The notes under the pieces: model-generated
Databases searched by the model: none
Told to the model about the DNA's origin: nothing
What the model saw: only the letters and a program-made list of their open reading frames with translations
NCBI RefSeq assembly: GCF_012034385.1
Contig: NZ_JAAVJB010000012.1
Location: 1-54,663 of the forward strand
Direction of reading: 5' to 3'
DNA length: 54,663 nucleotides
DNA from: Streptomyces spiramenti
GTDB lineage: Bacteria > Actinomycetota > Actinomycetes > Streptomycetales > Streptomycetaceae
Made by a program: the position numbers and the translations under genes
Shown here: in pieces, positions 16,817 through 25,391 of the stretch
Layout: every line of letters begins with the position of its first letter
Numbering within the stretch: position 1 is the first letter of the stretch

Positions 16817-17853
16817 ACCTCGCCGTCATCGGTGGTGGAGTCGTCGGCGCGCTCATCGCCCGTGAGGCGGTCGCCGCGTTCCCCGACGCGACCGTCACCG
16901 TCCTGGAACGCGGCCTGGTCGGCCAGGGCGCCTCCGGCCGCTCGGCCGGTGTCCACTTCCCGCGCGGAGCGACCGAACGCGTCAGGTCCATGTCCCAGCA
17001 CTCCGAGCGAGCCTGGGCGCACCTGGCCCGCGAACTCGACCTGCCGATACGCGCGGTGCCGGCGACCGTGGTCGCGGCAGGCGACGCCGACGCGGTCGCC
17101 GCCGCCTACCTGCGTCTCGGTGAGGCCTCCTCCCGCCCCCGCGGCTGGGCGGTACCGCCGGGCTCCCGCGCCTGGGACCTGGCCGGGTGCCAGTACGCCG
17201 ACGTCCAGGGAGTCGCCGAGCGCGTTCTGGCCGAGCTGCGCGGTCACGTGACCGTTCTGGAAGGGACCGAGGTCACGGACCTCGCCGTCGGAGGCGGGCA
17301 TCATCGCCTCACTCTCGCCCAGGGGCAGCGTCTGCTCGCCCGCCGGGTCGTCCTGGCCCCCGGTCCGTGGATCGCGCAGCCCGCCTGGGCCGATCTTGTC
17401 GCTCCGCTCGGGCTGCGCGTCAAGAAGATCGTGGCTGCCCATCTCGACGAGGTCCCCGCGCCCGGCGATCCGCTGGTGGTGTTCCACGACGAGGACGCGT
17501 TCCTCCTGCCGCTCCACGAGCGCCGCCACCACCTCTTCAGCTACACCTGCGACCGCTGGGACGTCGCCCCCGACGACGCCGACCTCGTCCTGGCGCCGTC
17601 CGACCTCGACGACGCCCGGGCCGTTCTGGGCCGCTTCGCGCCCGGCCTGACGTCCCGGTGCACCTCCGGCCGGGTGTTCTGCGACGCCTACAGCCCCGGG
17701 CGCGAACCCGTCGTCGCCGAGCTGCTGCCCGGCCTGGTCTTCGCCGGGGCCGCCAACGGCTCCGGCTACCGACTGGCCCCGGCCATCGCCGCCGAGACCG
17801 TGGCCGCCCTGCATCCCACACCGACCTCCCCACCGCCACGGAGGCAGTCATGA
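16804..17853 (+). CDS. FAD-dependent amine oxidase of the DAO family (Spb39/Tri27-like)
   Basis: 349 aa, GTG start overlapping the previous gene by 13 nt. Rossmann FAD motif AVIGGGVVGALIA at the N-terminus, a second conserved LERGLVGQGASGRSAG segment (typical of glycine or sarcosine oxidase-like DAO enzymes), and a C-terminal flavin-binding stretch (GLVFAGAANGSGYRLAP). In the s56-p1 pathway the homologous enzyme oxidises the lysine-glycine hydrazine adduct, releasing hydrazinoacetic acid and 2-aminoadipate 6-semialdehyde. Gene order hydroxylase, oxidase, cupin-MetRS with overlaps at each junction supports that assignment. Other DAO roles (glycine oxidase) are possible but less likely in this context. 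Confidence 0.9.
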   Translation: MDRVDLAVIGGGVVGALIAREAVAAFPDATVTVLERGLVGQGASGRSAGVHFPRGATERVRSMSQHSERAWAHLARELDLPIRAVPATVVAAGDADAVAAAYLRLGEASSRPRGWAVPPGSRAWDLAGCQYADVQGVAERVLAELRGHVTVLEGTEVTDLAVGGGHHRLTLAQGQRLLARRVVLAPGPWIAQPAWADLVAPLGLRVKKIVAAHLDEVPAPGDPLVVFHDEDAFLLPLHERRHHLFSYTCDRWDVAPDDADLVLAPSDLDDARAVLGRFAPGLTSRCTSGRVFCDAYSPGREPVVAELLPGLVFAGAANGSGYRLAPAIAAETVAALHPTPTSPPPRRQS

Positions 17854-19835
17854 TCCTCAACCAGTACAGCGAATCCGAACTGTCCGACTCCTTCGGCATC
17901 GAGATGTCCCCCGTCGAGGGTCTCGGTGTCGGTGCCGGTTGGGGCCGAGTAGCCCCCGGGGCCACCTCACACCCCGACCGGCACGACGAGACGGAGTTCT
18001 TCGTCATCGTCGCCGGTGCGGGCGAGCTGACCGTGGACGGCCGCAGCCACCCGATCCGCTCGGGCACCGTGGCCCTCTTCGAGCCCTTCGAGTCGCACAC
18101 CATCGCCAACACCGGCGAGACGGACCTGGTCTTCCTGACCCAGTACTGGCGCGACTCGGCCCGCGCCCGCGCATCGGCGACATCGCGCGCCCGTGCGAAT
18201 CCGACCGACCGTCCCCAGTTCGTGTTCTCGACGCCGCCGACCCCGAACGGGGACCTCCATCTGGGCCATCTCTCCGGCCCCTACCTCGGCGCCGACGTCT
18301 ACGTCCGCTACCAGCGCCTCATCGGCAACCAGGCGTGGCACCTGACCGGCAGTGACGACTTCCAGAGCTACGTCACGGCCGTCGCCGCGCGTCAGGACTC
18401 CACGTCCACCGAGGTCGCCGCGCACTTCTCGGCCGAGATCGCCGCGACGCTCGCGGCCATGGACATCAGCGTCGACGAGTACTACGCCACCAGCACGGAG
18501 GACGGCTACCGCGAGGGTCTTCAGCGCTACTTCAGCCGGCTCGTCGACTCCGGGCACGTCCGCCCCAGGGCGACGCCCGCCCTGCTCGACGCCGAGACCG
18601 GCGAGTACCTCTACGAGGTCGACGTCGCGGGCAGCTGCCCCAGTTGCTCGCACGCCGCGGGCGGCAACATCTGCGAGGAGTGCGGCGAACCGAACCTCGT
18701 TGCCGACCTCGTCGACCCGTCCTCACGCCTGAGCGGTGCCGCGCCGAAGACCGGCGAGGTCGTGCGCTACACCCTGCCGCTGCACGAGTTCTCCGACACC
18801 GTCGCCGACCACCACAAGCGGGGCCGCGTCCCGGTCCGGCTGCGCGAGCTGGCCGAACGGGTCTTCGCCCGCGAGACGCTCGACCTACCGGTGTCACACC
18901 CCTCCGACTGGGGCGTGCGGCCCCCGGGTGACGACCTGGACGGACAGGTCATCTGGGTCTGGCCGGAGATGAGCCACGGATTCCTGCACGGCATCGAGCG
19001 GCTCGGCGCCGGGACGGGGCAGCAGTGGTCGAAGGAGGCGCCGTCCGACGACTGGAAGATCGTCCACTTCTTCGGGTACGACAACAGCTTCTACCACGCG
19101 ATTCTCTACCCCGTGCTGTACGGGCTCGCCCATCCGGAATGGAAGCCGGATATCGACTACCACGTCAACGAGTTCTATCTGCTGGAGGGCCAGAAGTTCT
19201 CCACAAGTCGGCGGCACGCGATCTGGGGCAAGGACATCCTCACGCCCGACACCGTGGATGCGGTGCGCTACCACCTCTCCCGCACCCGACCGGAGGGCGA
19301 GCGCACCGACTTCCGTCGCGCCGAGTTCGACCGCACCTGCGCAGACGTCCTCGTCGGCGCCTGGCAGAAGTGGCTCACCGGTCTCGGCGAGCGCGTGGAG
19401 AAGCACGGCGACGGCGTGGCCCCCGACGCGGGCACCTGGACGACCGAGCACACCGCGTTCCTGACCCGCCTGTCGATACGGCTCGACGAGGTGACGGCCG
19501 CCCTCAACCCGGAGGGGTTCTCGCTGACGGCCGCCGCTACCGCGCTCGACGGCATGGTCACCGACGTCCGCGCCTTCTCCCGCCGGCAGTCGGCCCTGAC
19601 GCACCACGGCCGGTGGAGCTCCGAGGCCCGCACCGCCCTCGCGCTCGAACTGGCCGCCGCCCGCCTCCTCGCCACGACGTCGGCACCGCTGATGCCGCGC
19701 TTCTCGGCCAAGCTCGCCGCCGCCCTCGGCATCCCGGCCATCGAGGCCTGGTGCGACACGGTCGGTATGGTCGAGCCCGGCAGCCGCTGCACCCTCACGG
19801 ACACCCGCTTCTTCGGCACCGGTGAGCAGCGATGA
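17850..19835 (+). CDS. Cupin-methionyl-tRNA synthetase fusion, N-N bond-forming enzyme (Spb40/Tri28-like)
   Basis: 661 aa; ATG overlaps the previous stop (ATGA) with GGAGG upstream. Residues ~1-105 are a cupin with a full metal set (His41, His45, Glu49, His83). Residues ~120-661 are a class I MetRS-like catalytic domain: HLGH at 137-140, a Cys4 zinc knuckle (C263, C266, C275, C278) and KFSTS at 449-453. The MetRS part is thought to activate glycine with ATP and pass it to N6-hydroxylysine; the cupin then rearranges the O-acyl intermediate into an N-N bond. This fusion is diagnostic for the hydrazinoacetic acid route. It is not a spare housekeeping MetRS: the cupin fusion and operon position argue against that. 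Confidence 0.95.
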   Translation: MILNQYSESELSDSFGIEMSPVEGLGVGAGWGRVAPGATSHPDRHDETEFFVIVAGAGELTVDGRSHPIRSGTVALFEPFESHTIANTGETDLVFLTQYWRDSARARASATSRARANPTDRPQFVFSTPPTPNGDLHLGHLSGPYLGADVYVRYQRLIGNQAWHLTGSDDFQSYVTAVAARQDSTSTEVAAHFSAEIAATLAAMDISVDEYYATSTEDGYREGLQRYFSRLVDSGHVRPRATPALLDAETGEYLYEVDVAGSCPSCSHAAGGNICEECGEPNLVADLVDPSSRLSGAAPKTGEVVRYTLPLHEFSDTVADHHKRGRVPVRLRELAERVFARETLDLPVSHPSDWGVRPPGDDLDGQVIWVWPEMSHGFLHGIERLGAGTGQQWSKEAPSDDWKIVHFFGYDNSFYHAILYPVLYGLAHPEWKPDIDYHVNEFYLLEGQKFSTSRRHAIWGKDILTPDTVDAVRYHLSRTRPEGERTDFRRAEFDRTCADVLVGAWQKWLTGLGERVEKHGDGVAPDAGTWTTEHTAFLTRLSIRLDEVTAALNPEGFSLTAAATALDGMVTDVRAFSRRQSALTHHGRWSSEARTALALELAAARLLATTSAPLMPRFSAKLAAALGIPAIEAWCDTVGMVEPGSRCTLTDTRFFGTGEQR

Positions 19836-21349
19836 CCGCATCGATCATCAACCGCATCATCACCGAGCGGCCCACACACGACGGCTCCCTCACGATCACC
19901 GCGCTCGGCCACCGCACCACGGTGCCGCTGTCCTCGTTCCACGACCGGGCCAGGGCCGTCGCCGGGGCGCTGCACCGCCGGGGCGTCGGCGCGGGCGACC
20001 GTATCGGCATCCTCTCGGCCAACCGGCTCGAATGGGTGCTGCTCGACGTCGCCGCGCTCATGCTCGGCGCGCAGACCGCCGGGTTCGAACCCGGCAAGTT
20101 CAGCCCCGGCGCCGACCTGGTCCGGCGCTACGGCCTGGACGCCCTCTACACCGACACCCGGCTGCCCGACGACGCTCCGTCCGGGGTCCTGCCGATATCG
20201 ACCGTCGCCGACTACGCCGAGGAGGACCCCGACGGGTTCGAGCCGGAGCAGTGGACCGCGACGCAGTGCACGACCGTCAAGTTCACGTCCGGGTCGACCG
20301 GTACCCCCAAAGGGCTTGAGGCGACCGTCGGCAGCATCGACTCCTCGCTGAACGCCGTGCAGAGCCTGTTCGCGCACCGGCCGGGCGACAACATCCTGAC
20401 GTTTCTGCCACTCTCGCTGCTCCAGCAACGCTACTGGTTGTACTCGGCGTTGCACTGGGGCCATGACATCACGATCACGACGTACCAGTCCGTCTTCGCC
20501 GTGCTGCCGTCCGTCCGTCCCACCGTCGTCATGGGCGTCCCCGCCTTCTTCGACACGGCGAAGCGGCACATCGAAGGCGTCATCGCCGGGGGCGTCGAGC
20601 CGGCCGAGGCCGCCGCCGAGCTCTTCGGCGACCGCATCCGCTACCTGTGGACGGGTTCGGCGCCCGCCGACCCGGCGACGCTCGGCTTCTACGGTGAGGT
20701 CGGCCTCACGATCTTCGAGGGCTACGGCCTCAACGAGACCTGCATCACGACCAAGAACCATCCCGGTGCCCACCGGGAGGGCAGCGTCGGCCGAGCACTG
20801 CCCGGCAAGGAGGTCGTCATCGACGCCGAGGGCATCGTCTGCGTCCGCAGCGACCATCCCGTCAACACGGCCTACACGTACGCCGCCCCGGGCGAGAGCG
20901 AGCGCATGTTCCAGCCGGGCGGCATGGTGCGCACCGGGGACCTCGGCCGCCTCGACGAGGACGGATACCTCTACATCCTCGGCCGCAGCGACGACGTCAT
21001 CGTCCTCGACAACGCCAAGAAGATCATCGTCAGGCCGGTCGAGACGCGGTTCCGCGACACCGGCGCGGTGGCCGAATGCGTCGTGTACTGCCCAAGCCCG
21101 GCCGGCCTGGTCGCCGTCGTCTCGCCCCACCCGGGTCCGGTCGACACGGCCGCGATCCGCGACGCCCTGGCCGCGGTCAACGCCGTTTCGGAGCGGGACG
21201 AGCGGATCATCCGCGTGATCGTCGCCGACGAGCCGTTCACCGTCGAGGGCGGGCTCCTCACCTCGCAGTTCAAACCGATCCGCAAGCAGATCGCCGGCCG
21301 CTACAGCGACCGGATCGACGACCCGAAGGCAGGTCTCCTTGTCCACTGA
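19832..21349 (+). CDS. Acyl-AMP ligase loading hydrazinoacetate
   Basis: 505 aa, ATGA overlap with the previous gene. Stand-alone ANL-family adenylation enzyme: P-loop FTSGSTGTPKG (about residues 150-160), EGYGLNET, RTGDLGRLDEDGYL and GRSDDVIVLDNAKKI; the motif near the C-terminus is present in short form. The following gene is a carrier protein, so the reaction expected is ATP-dependent activation of hydrazinoacetic acid, or its N-acyl form, and transfer to the phosphopantetheine arm. Fatty-acid or benzoate activation cannot be excluded from sequence alone, but nothing in the cluster would supply such acids. Confidence 0.87.
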   Translation: MTASIINRIITERPTHDGSLTITALGHRTTVPLSSFHDRARAVAGALHRRGVGAGDRIGILSANRLEWVLLDVAALMLGAQTAGFEPGKFSPGADLVRRYGLDALYTDTRLPDDAPSGVLPISTVADYAEEDPDGFEPEQWTATQCTTVKFTSGSTGTPKGLEATVGSIDSSLNAVQSLFAHRPGDNILTFLPLSLLQQRYWLYSALHWGHDITITTYQSVFAVLPSVRPTVVMGVPAFFDTAKRHIEGVIAGGVEPAEAAAELFGDRIRYLWTGSAPADPATLGFYGEVGLTIFEGYGLNETCITTKNHPGAHREGSVGRALPGKEVVIDAEGIVCVRSDHPVNTAYTYAAPGESERMFQPGGMVRTGDLGRLDEDGYLYILGRSDDVIVLDNAKKIIVRPVETRFRDTGAVAECVVYCPSPAGLVAVVSPHPGPVDTAAIRDALAAVNAVSERDERIIRVIVADEPFTVEGGLLTSQFKPIRKQIAGRYSDRIDDPKAGLLVH

Positions 21350-21602
21350 CCTCGACACCCTGGCCCGCGAGAAGCTCTCCCACGTGCTGCGCGACCACCC
21401 GGACCCCGCGAGCCTCGACCTCGGCGAGAACCTGGTGGACACGTACGGCATCACCTCCCTCAACAAAGTCCTCTTCCTGACCTCCCTGTGCAGGGCGGCG
21501 GACATCGGTCTCGACAACTTCACCGAGGACGACCTCGCCGGGATGCGCACCCTCGGCGACGTCGTCGACACCCTCCGCCCCCACGCCGCCCCGAGGGGAT
21601 GA
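21339..21602 (+). CDS. Stand-alone acyl carrier protein 1
   Basis: 87 aa. TTG start at 21339, overlapping the ligase stop by 11 nt, with AAGGCAGG a few bases upstream. Four-helix carrier fold; the attachment serine is Ser40 in YGITSLNKV. The residue before the Ser is Thr instead of the near-invariant Asp of DSL. It likely carries the hydrazinoacetyl unit through acylation, oxidation and deprotection. The GNAT gene starts on its stop codon (ATGA). Confidence 0.83.
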   Translation: MSTDLDTLAREKLSHVLRDHPDPASLDLGENLVDTYGITSLNKVLFLTSLCRAADIGLDNFTEDDLAGMRTLGDVVDTLRPHAAPRG

Positions 21603-22225
21603 GTTCGTTGACCCACCACGCCTGGAGCCGGCACGCCTCCACCTCCCTGGCAAACGAGCACGTCGAACTTCACCCGGTCTCGGAAAAGGACCGCGAGCCG
21701 CTGCGCGAGATCGCGTACGACGACCGGATCTGGACCTACTTCGTCTCCCGCGTCGCGTGCGACGACGATTTCGACCCGTTCTTCGACGCCATGCTCGCTG
21801 ACCACGCCGCCGGCCGGCGTGCGGTCCACGTCATCGTCGACAACAGCACCGGGCGGGTCGCCGGCAGCTCCAGCTACGGGAATCTCAGCGAAGCCGACCG
21901 CCGGCTGGAGATCGGCTGGTCCTGGCTCGGCGTCGAGTTCCAAGGCAAGGGCATCAACCGCTGGGCCAAGTACCTGCTGCTCCAGCACGCGTTCGACGTC
22001 CTGGGCGCCGAGCGCGTCGAGTTCAAGACGGACGTCCTCAACGTCCAGGCCCGCGCCGGGCTGCGGAAGATCGGCGCCTACGAGGAAGGCGTCATGCGCA
22101 GCTTCAACCCGATGCCCGAGGGCCGCAGGCGTGACGCGATCTACTACTCGGTGCTCCGGCCCGAATGGCCCTCGATCGCGGACCAGATCCGCCGCGACGG
22201 CAGGGCGGTCAGCCCGTGCGCGTGA
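21599..22225 (+). CDS. GNAT-family N-acyltransferase (RimJ/RimL type)
   Basis: 208 aa, ATG within ATGA overlap. RimJ-like fold: acyl-CoA pyrophosphate loop region around GVEFQGKGINRWAKYLLLQHAF (Q/R-x-x-G-x-A/N type), then VEFKTDVLNVQARAGLRKIGAYEEG, typical of proteins that acetylate small molecules or N-termini. In triacsin-type assembly a GNAT acylates the terminal nitrogen of hydrazinoacetic acid as a temporary protecting group. Next to ligase, carrier and an Ntn hydrolase the same role is inferred here. Self-resistance by acetylating the product is the main alternative. Confidence 0.85.
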   Translation: MSSLTHHAWSRHASTSLANEHVELHPVSEKDREPLREIAYDDRIWTYFVSRVACDDDFDPFFDAMLADHAAGRRAVHVIVDNSTGRVAGSSSYGNLSEADRRLEIGWSWLGVEFQGKGINRWAKYLLLQHAFDVLGAERVEFKTDVLNVQARAGLRKIGAYEEGVMRSFNPMPEGRRRDAIYYSVLRPEWPSIADQIRRDGRAVSPCA

Positions 22226-23265
22226 CCGACGCGCCGCTCCTGAACCTGTCCGGCTCGCCGCATGCCCGTGGTCTGCTGCACGGGCATGCGCTGGCCGGGC
22301 GGCTCCACGGCTTCCTCGAGGACTCTCTGGCCCGTCTCGGCCACCTGACCGACCGGCCGGCCGTCCTCGACGCGCTGCGGCCCGACATCGCGGCCCACCG
22401 CGCGGTGACGGCCCGAGCACTGCCGGACCTCGCCGCCGAGATCGACGGACTCGCCGAGGGCGCCGGGCTCGAACGCGACGCAGCTTGGCTGCTGCAACTG
22501 CGCCGCGAGCTGATCGGCTACAGCCGGGCCACAGCCGGGGACTGCACGACGTACGCCTCAGTCGGCGGCGGGCAGCCAGTGCTCGCGCAGACGGTCGACC
22601 TGAACGGCGACCTCGACGACCAGATCGCCGTGCTGTCGGTCTCCGGGCCTCGTCACCGCTCCCTGGTGCTCAGCTTCGCCGGTCTCCTCGGCTACCTCGG
22701 TGTCAACGACGCCGGGATCGCCGTGGGCATCAACCTCGTCCTCGGCGGCGACTGGCGACCGGGCGTGCCGCCGTACCTGGCGATCCGCCATGTCCTCGAC
22801 ACCGCCGACACGGTCGAGCAGGCCGTCGAAACCATCCGGGGGCTGCCGCTGGCCAGCTCGCGGGCGTTCATGATCTGCGGCGTGGACCGGACCGTGTGCG
22901 TCGAGGCCACGGTCGCACGACGCCGCGTCCTCGACGGTGACGCCCTGGTGCACACGAACCACTTCCTGAACGCCGAGCTCGCCGAGCAGGACGAGATCAA
23001 CGTCTTCGCCAAGAACTCCTCCAAGCGGCGCCGCCGGACGGTCCTCGACGCGGGCATCCCCGAGGCCGGTGACACGGAGCGCCATCACCGGCTCCTCGCA
23101 ACGCCCCCGATCCTGGTGCCGGACAACGGCGACATCCGGCGGGAACGCACGGTCGCGGCGGTGATCCTGCGTCCGGACCTGGGGGAGATGCGGCTGTGGC
23201 CGGGCGACCCGTCGACCGTGCCGCAGCAACTGCACGTCCTCCCGCAGAAGGCGGGACCCGGCTGA
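22222..23265 (+). CDS. C45-family Ntn hydrolase / acyltransferase (IAT-like)
   Basis: 347 aa, using the GTG at 22222 that overlaps the GNAT stop as GTGA; an in-frame GTG at 22216 is equivalent. Family features: N-terminal SGSPHARGLLHGHALAGRL, then catalytic Cys108 in GDCTTYAS, followed by AQTVDLNGDL and NDAGIAVGINLVLGG. In isopenicillin N acyltransferase the chain self-cleaves before this Cys to expose an N-terminal nucleophile; here the preceding residue is Asp rather than Gly, so processing needs checking. As last gene of the operon after a GNAT, it plausibly removes or exchanges the N-acyl protecting group. A perfect hairpin follows 5 nt after its stop. Confidence 0.85.
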   Translation: MTDAPLLNLSGSPHARGLLHGHALAGRLHGFLEDSLARLGHLTDRPAVLDALRPDIAAHRAVTARALPDLAAEIDGLAEGAGLERDAAWLLQLRRELIGYSRATAGDCTTYASVGGGQPVLAQTVDLNGDLDDQIAVLSVSGPRHRSLVLSFAGLLGYLGVNDAGIAVGINLVLGGDWRPGVPPYLAIRHVLDTADTVEQAVETIRGLPLASSRAFMICGVDRTVCVEATVARRRVLDGDALVHTNHFLNAELAEQDEINVFAKNSSKRRRRTVLDAGIPEAGDTERHHRLLATPPILVPDNGDIRRERTVAAVILRPDLGEMRLWPGDPSTVPQQLHVLPQKAGPG

Positions 23266-23270
23266 CGGAT

Positions 23271-23306
23271 CCGGCCCCGGGACCACGGACGTGGTCCCGG
23301 GGCCGG
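23271..23306. terminator. Bidirectional hairpin terminator
   Basis: A 16-bp perfect stem (CCGGCCCCGGGACCAC with its complement) and 4-nt loop lies between two convergent genes ending at 23265 and 23321. No U-tract, as usual in Streptomyces. It closes both the hydrazine operon and the SDR gene. Confidence 0.85.
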
Positions 23307-23320
23307 CGGCCCTGTGCGGC

Positions 23321-24094
23321 TCAGCGCCCGATGAGATGCTGCTGGCCCTGCGGCCGCGGGCGCAGGCTGTGCTGGCCGCCGTCCACGGCGAGCATCATGC
23401 CGACGGAGGCGCTCGACAACGGGCTGGCGAGGTAGGCGATGGCGCCGGCCACCTCGTCGGCGGTCACCAGGCGGCCCGGCGCCAGGAACGCGAGCAGTGA
23501 CTCCCGGGCGGCCTCCGGGTCCTCGGTCCCCTGCAGTTGCTTCTCCACCCACGGGGTGTCCGCCGTACCGGGCGCGACACAGTTGACACGGATTCCCTCG
23601 CGGGCGTGGTCGGTCGCCATGGCAAGGGTCAGCGAGTACACAGCGCCCTTGCTGGCCGAGTACAGCGTTCGCGTCTGGTGGCCGGCCCACGCGACGATCG
23701 AGCAGGTGTTGACGATCGACGCGGCGGGCGAGCGGCGCAGGTGGGGCAGGGCGTACCGGGCGACCCGGACCATGCCGACCACGTTGACGTTCAGGACGTT
23801 CAGCCACTCCTCGGAGCTGTTGGTGGCGACGTCACCGACCGCCGGTACGCCGGCGTTGTTCACGACGATGTCGAGGCGGCCGAACCGCTCGACCACGGCG
23901 TTCACCGCCGCCTCGACCTGGGCGTCGTCGCCGACGTCGGCCCGGACGCCGAAGACGCCGTCCGGCAGGCCGTCCGTCCTGAGGTCGAGGACCGCGACCG
24001 TCGCGCCCCTGCTGCTCAGCAGTCTCGCCGTGGCCAGGCCGATCCCCTGGGCGCCACCCGTGACGATCGCCACGAGTCCTTCGAAGTCACTCAC
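23321..24094 (-). CDS. Short-chain dehydrogenase/reductase
   Basis: 257 aa; GTG start at 24094 with AGGAGAG upstream. Classical SDR: TGGAQGIG cofactor motif, NNAG, Ser in VNTCSIVAW and YSASK catalytic pair, then PGTADTPW. A small hydrophobic or acidic choice at the end of beta2 (LDLR) suggests NAD preference. It is the only gene of the cluster on the minus strand in this area, separated by a strong terminator and facing a divergent region. Substrate unknown; it may reduce or oxidise an alcohol on the carrier-derived amino acid or act on the semialdehyde by-product of the hydrazine step. Confidence 0.9.
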   Translation of the reverse strand: MSDFEGLVAIVTGGAQGIGLATARLLSSRGATVAVLDLRTDGLPDGVFGVRADVGDDAQVEAAVNAVVERFGRLDIVVNNAGVPAVGDVATNSSEEWLNVLNVNVVGMVRVARYALPHLRRSPAASIVNTCSIVAWAGHQTRTLYSASKGAVYSLTLAMATDHAREGIRVNCVAPGTADTPWVEKQLQGTEDPEAARESLLAFLAPGRLVTADEVAGAIAYLASPLSSASVGMMLAVDGGQHSLRPRPQGQQHLIGR

Positions 24095-24451
24095 TGGTTC
24101 TCTCCTGTCGCCTGTCGAACTATCAGGAACGAACTTCGGCCACCACTCCCTCGGGGTGACGCTTCCCGACGACGCCGCGCGCCGCGGCCCGAGAATGCCT
24201 GCCGGGGTCCCCGGCCGTGGCCTCCGCGTGGGTCCGCGCAGTGGGCCTGTCCAGCCGCAGCACCGGACGAGGACGTTACGACCCCACCGGATTCCGCCGC
24301 GTCCGCGGCAGGTTCGCGGAACGGACACATCGCGTTGACCCGGCCCCGCCGGGGCTCATCACCTCGGTTACCCGGCGCGGTCCGGCGCTGTGCCACTCTC
24401 GTTCTCGGTTCGGATTTTCTTGATGCAGGCCTGGGAGCTGAGGGATTCTTC
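24095..24451. other. Divergent promoter region, no gene seen
   Basis: 357 bp between the SDR (-) and the hydrolase (+). No credible gene. A TTGACC hexamer at about 24335 could be a -35 box for the rightward operon, but a matching -10 was not clear. The region must drive two transcription units. Confidence 0.4.
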
Positions 24452-25390
24452 ATGCCGCTTGATCCGCTCTACGCGGGAATCCGCGACTACCGTGTCAGCA
24501 CCGGATTCACACCGCTCTACACCATGTCGGTGAACCGGGCCCGGGTAGCGGATCGGGAGACCGAAGCCGAGATCTGGGACTGGGTGAAAGAACCCGAAGA
24601 GGTATTCGACTTCGACATCGACGGTCCGGTGGGTCCGCTGACGCTGCGGGTGTACCGCCCGCAGCGCGAGGGCGACGCACCGCTCCCCGTGGTGGTGTAC
24701 TTCTTCGGCGGTGGCTGGGTGGTCGGCTCCCTGGACACCTGCGAGGCGATCTGCCGTGCACTGGCCGACCTGACCCCCTGTGTGGTCGTGTCCGTCGGTT
24801 ACCGGCTCGCTCCCGAGCACCCCTTCCCGGCCGCCATCGACGACTGCTACGCCGCCGTGCGGTGGGTGGGGGAGCACGCGTCCGAGCTCGGCGCCGACCC
24901 CGCCCGCATGGCCGTCGCCGGAGACAGCTCCGGCGGTAACCTCGCCGCGGTCATGGCCCTGATGGCCCGGGACCGGGAGGGACCGACGGTCTCCGCGCAG
25001 GTGCTCGTCTATCCGCCGACGCGCAGTGACGCCACGACGCGGTCCATGAGCGAGAACGTCGATCCGATGTTCTTCAACGCGAGATCGTCGGCCTGGTTCT
25101 GGGAGCACTACCTCGCCGAATCCTCGGACGGCGAATCGCCCTATGCCTCACCGGCCAAGGCGGCCGACCACACCGGACTTCCGCCGACTCTGCTGCTGAC
25201 GGCCGAGTACTGCCCGCTGTACGACGAGGGCGAGGAGTACGCGGAGATCCTCTCACGCGCGGATGTGCCGGTGGAGTTCCACCCGCACAAGGATCTTCCG
25301 CACGGCTTTCTCCAGCTTTCGGCCGTTCTGGAAACGTCCCGGAACGCGATGCGCCTGATCGCCGACTTCCTGCGCAGACGGTTGAACTGA
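24452..25390 (+). CDS. HSL-family alpha/beta hydrolase with altered oxyanion motif
   Basis: 312 aa. ATG at 24452 follows GGGAGCTGAGGG. Hormone-sensitive-lipase family: nucleophile Ser159 in GDSSGG, YRLAPEHPFPAAIDDC, acid in the PLYDEG loop, His in LPHGFLQ. The family's HGGG oxyanion signature reads FGGGW (Phe85 in the His position), which is uncommon. It heads a forward set with a KASIII-like gene (1 nt gap) and a carrier, so the substrate may be a carrier-bound or ester intermediate. Esterase or amidase activity is likely; a non-hydrolytic transfer role is possible. Confidence 0.87.
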   Translation: MPLDPLYAGIRDYRVSTGFTPLYTMSVNRARVADRETEAEIWDWVKEPEEVFDFDIDGPVGPLTLRVYRPQREGDAPLPVVVYFFGGGWVVGSLDTCEAICRALADLTPCVVVSVGYRLAPEHPFPAAIDDCYAAVRWVGEHASELGADPARMAVAGDSSGGNLAAVMALMARDREGPTVSAQVLVYPPTRSDATTRSMSENVDPMFFNARSSAWFWEHYLAESSDGESPYASPAKAADHTGLPPTLLLTAEYCPLYDEGEEYAEILSRADVPVEFHPHKDLPHGFLQLSAVLETSRNAMRLIADFLRRRLN

Positions 25391-25391
25391 C

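Noticed and set aside
17850..19835. A second methionyl-tRNA synthetase as self-resistance gene
   Set aside because: Fused cupin, operon overlap on both sides and match to the known N-N bond-forming fusion argue for biosynthesis.
19268..22420. A 1050-aa open frame on the minus strand opposite ligase, carrier and GNAT genes
   Set aside because: Same reason: high-GC antisense shadow, with the real genes on the plus strand showing motifs and overlapping starts.
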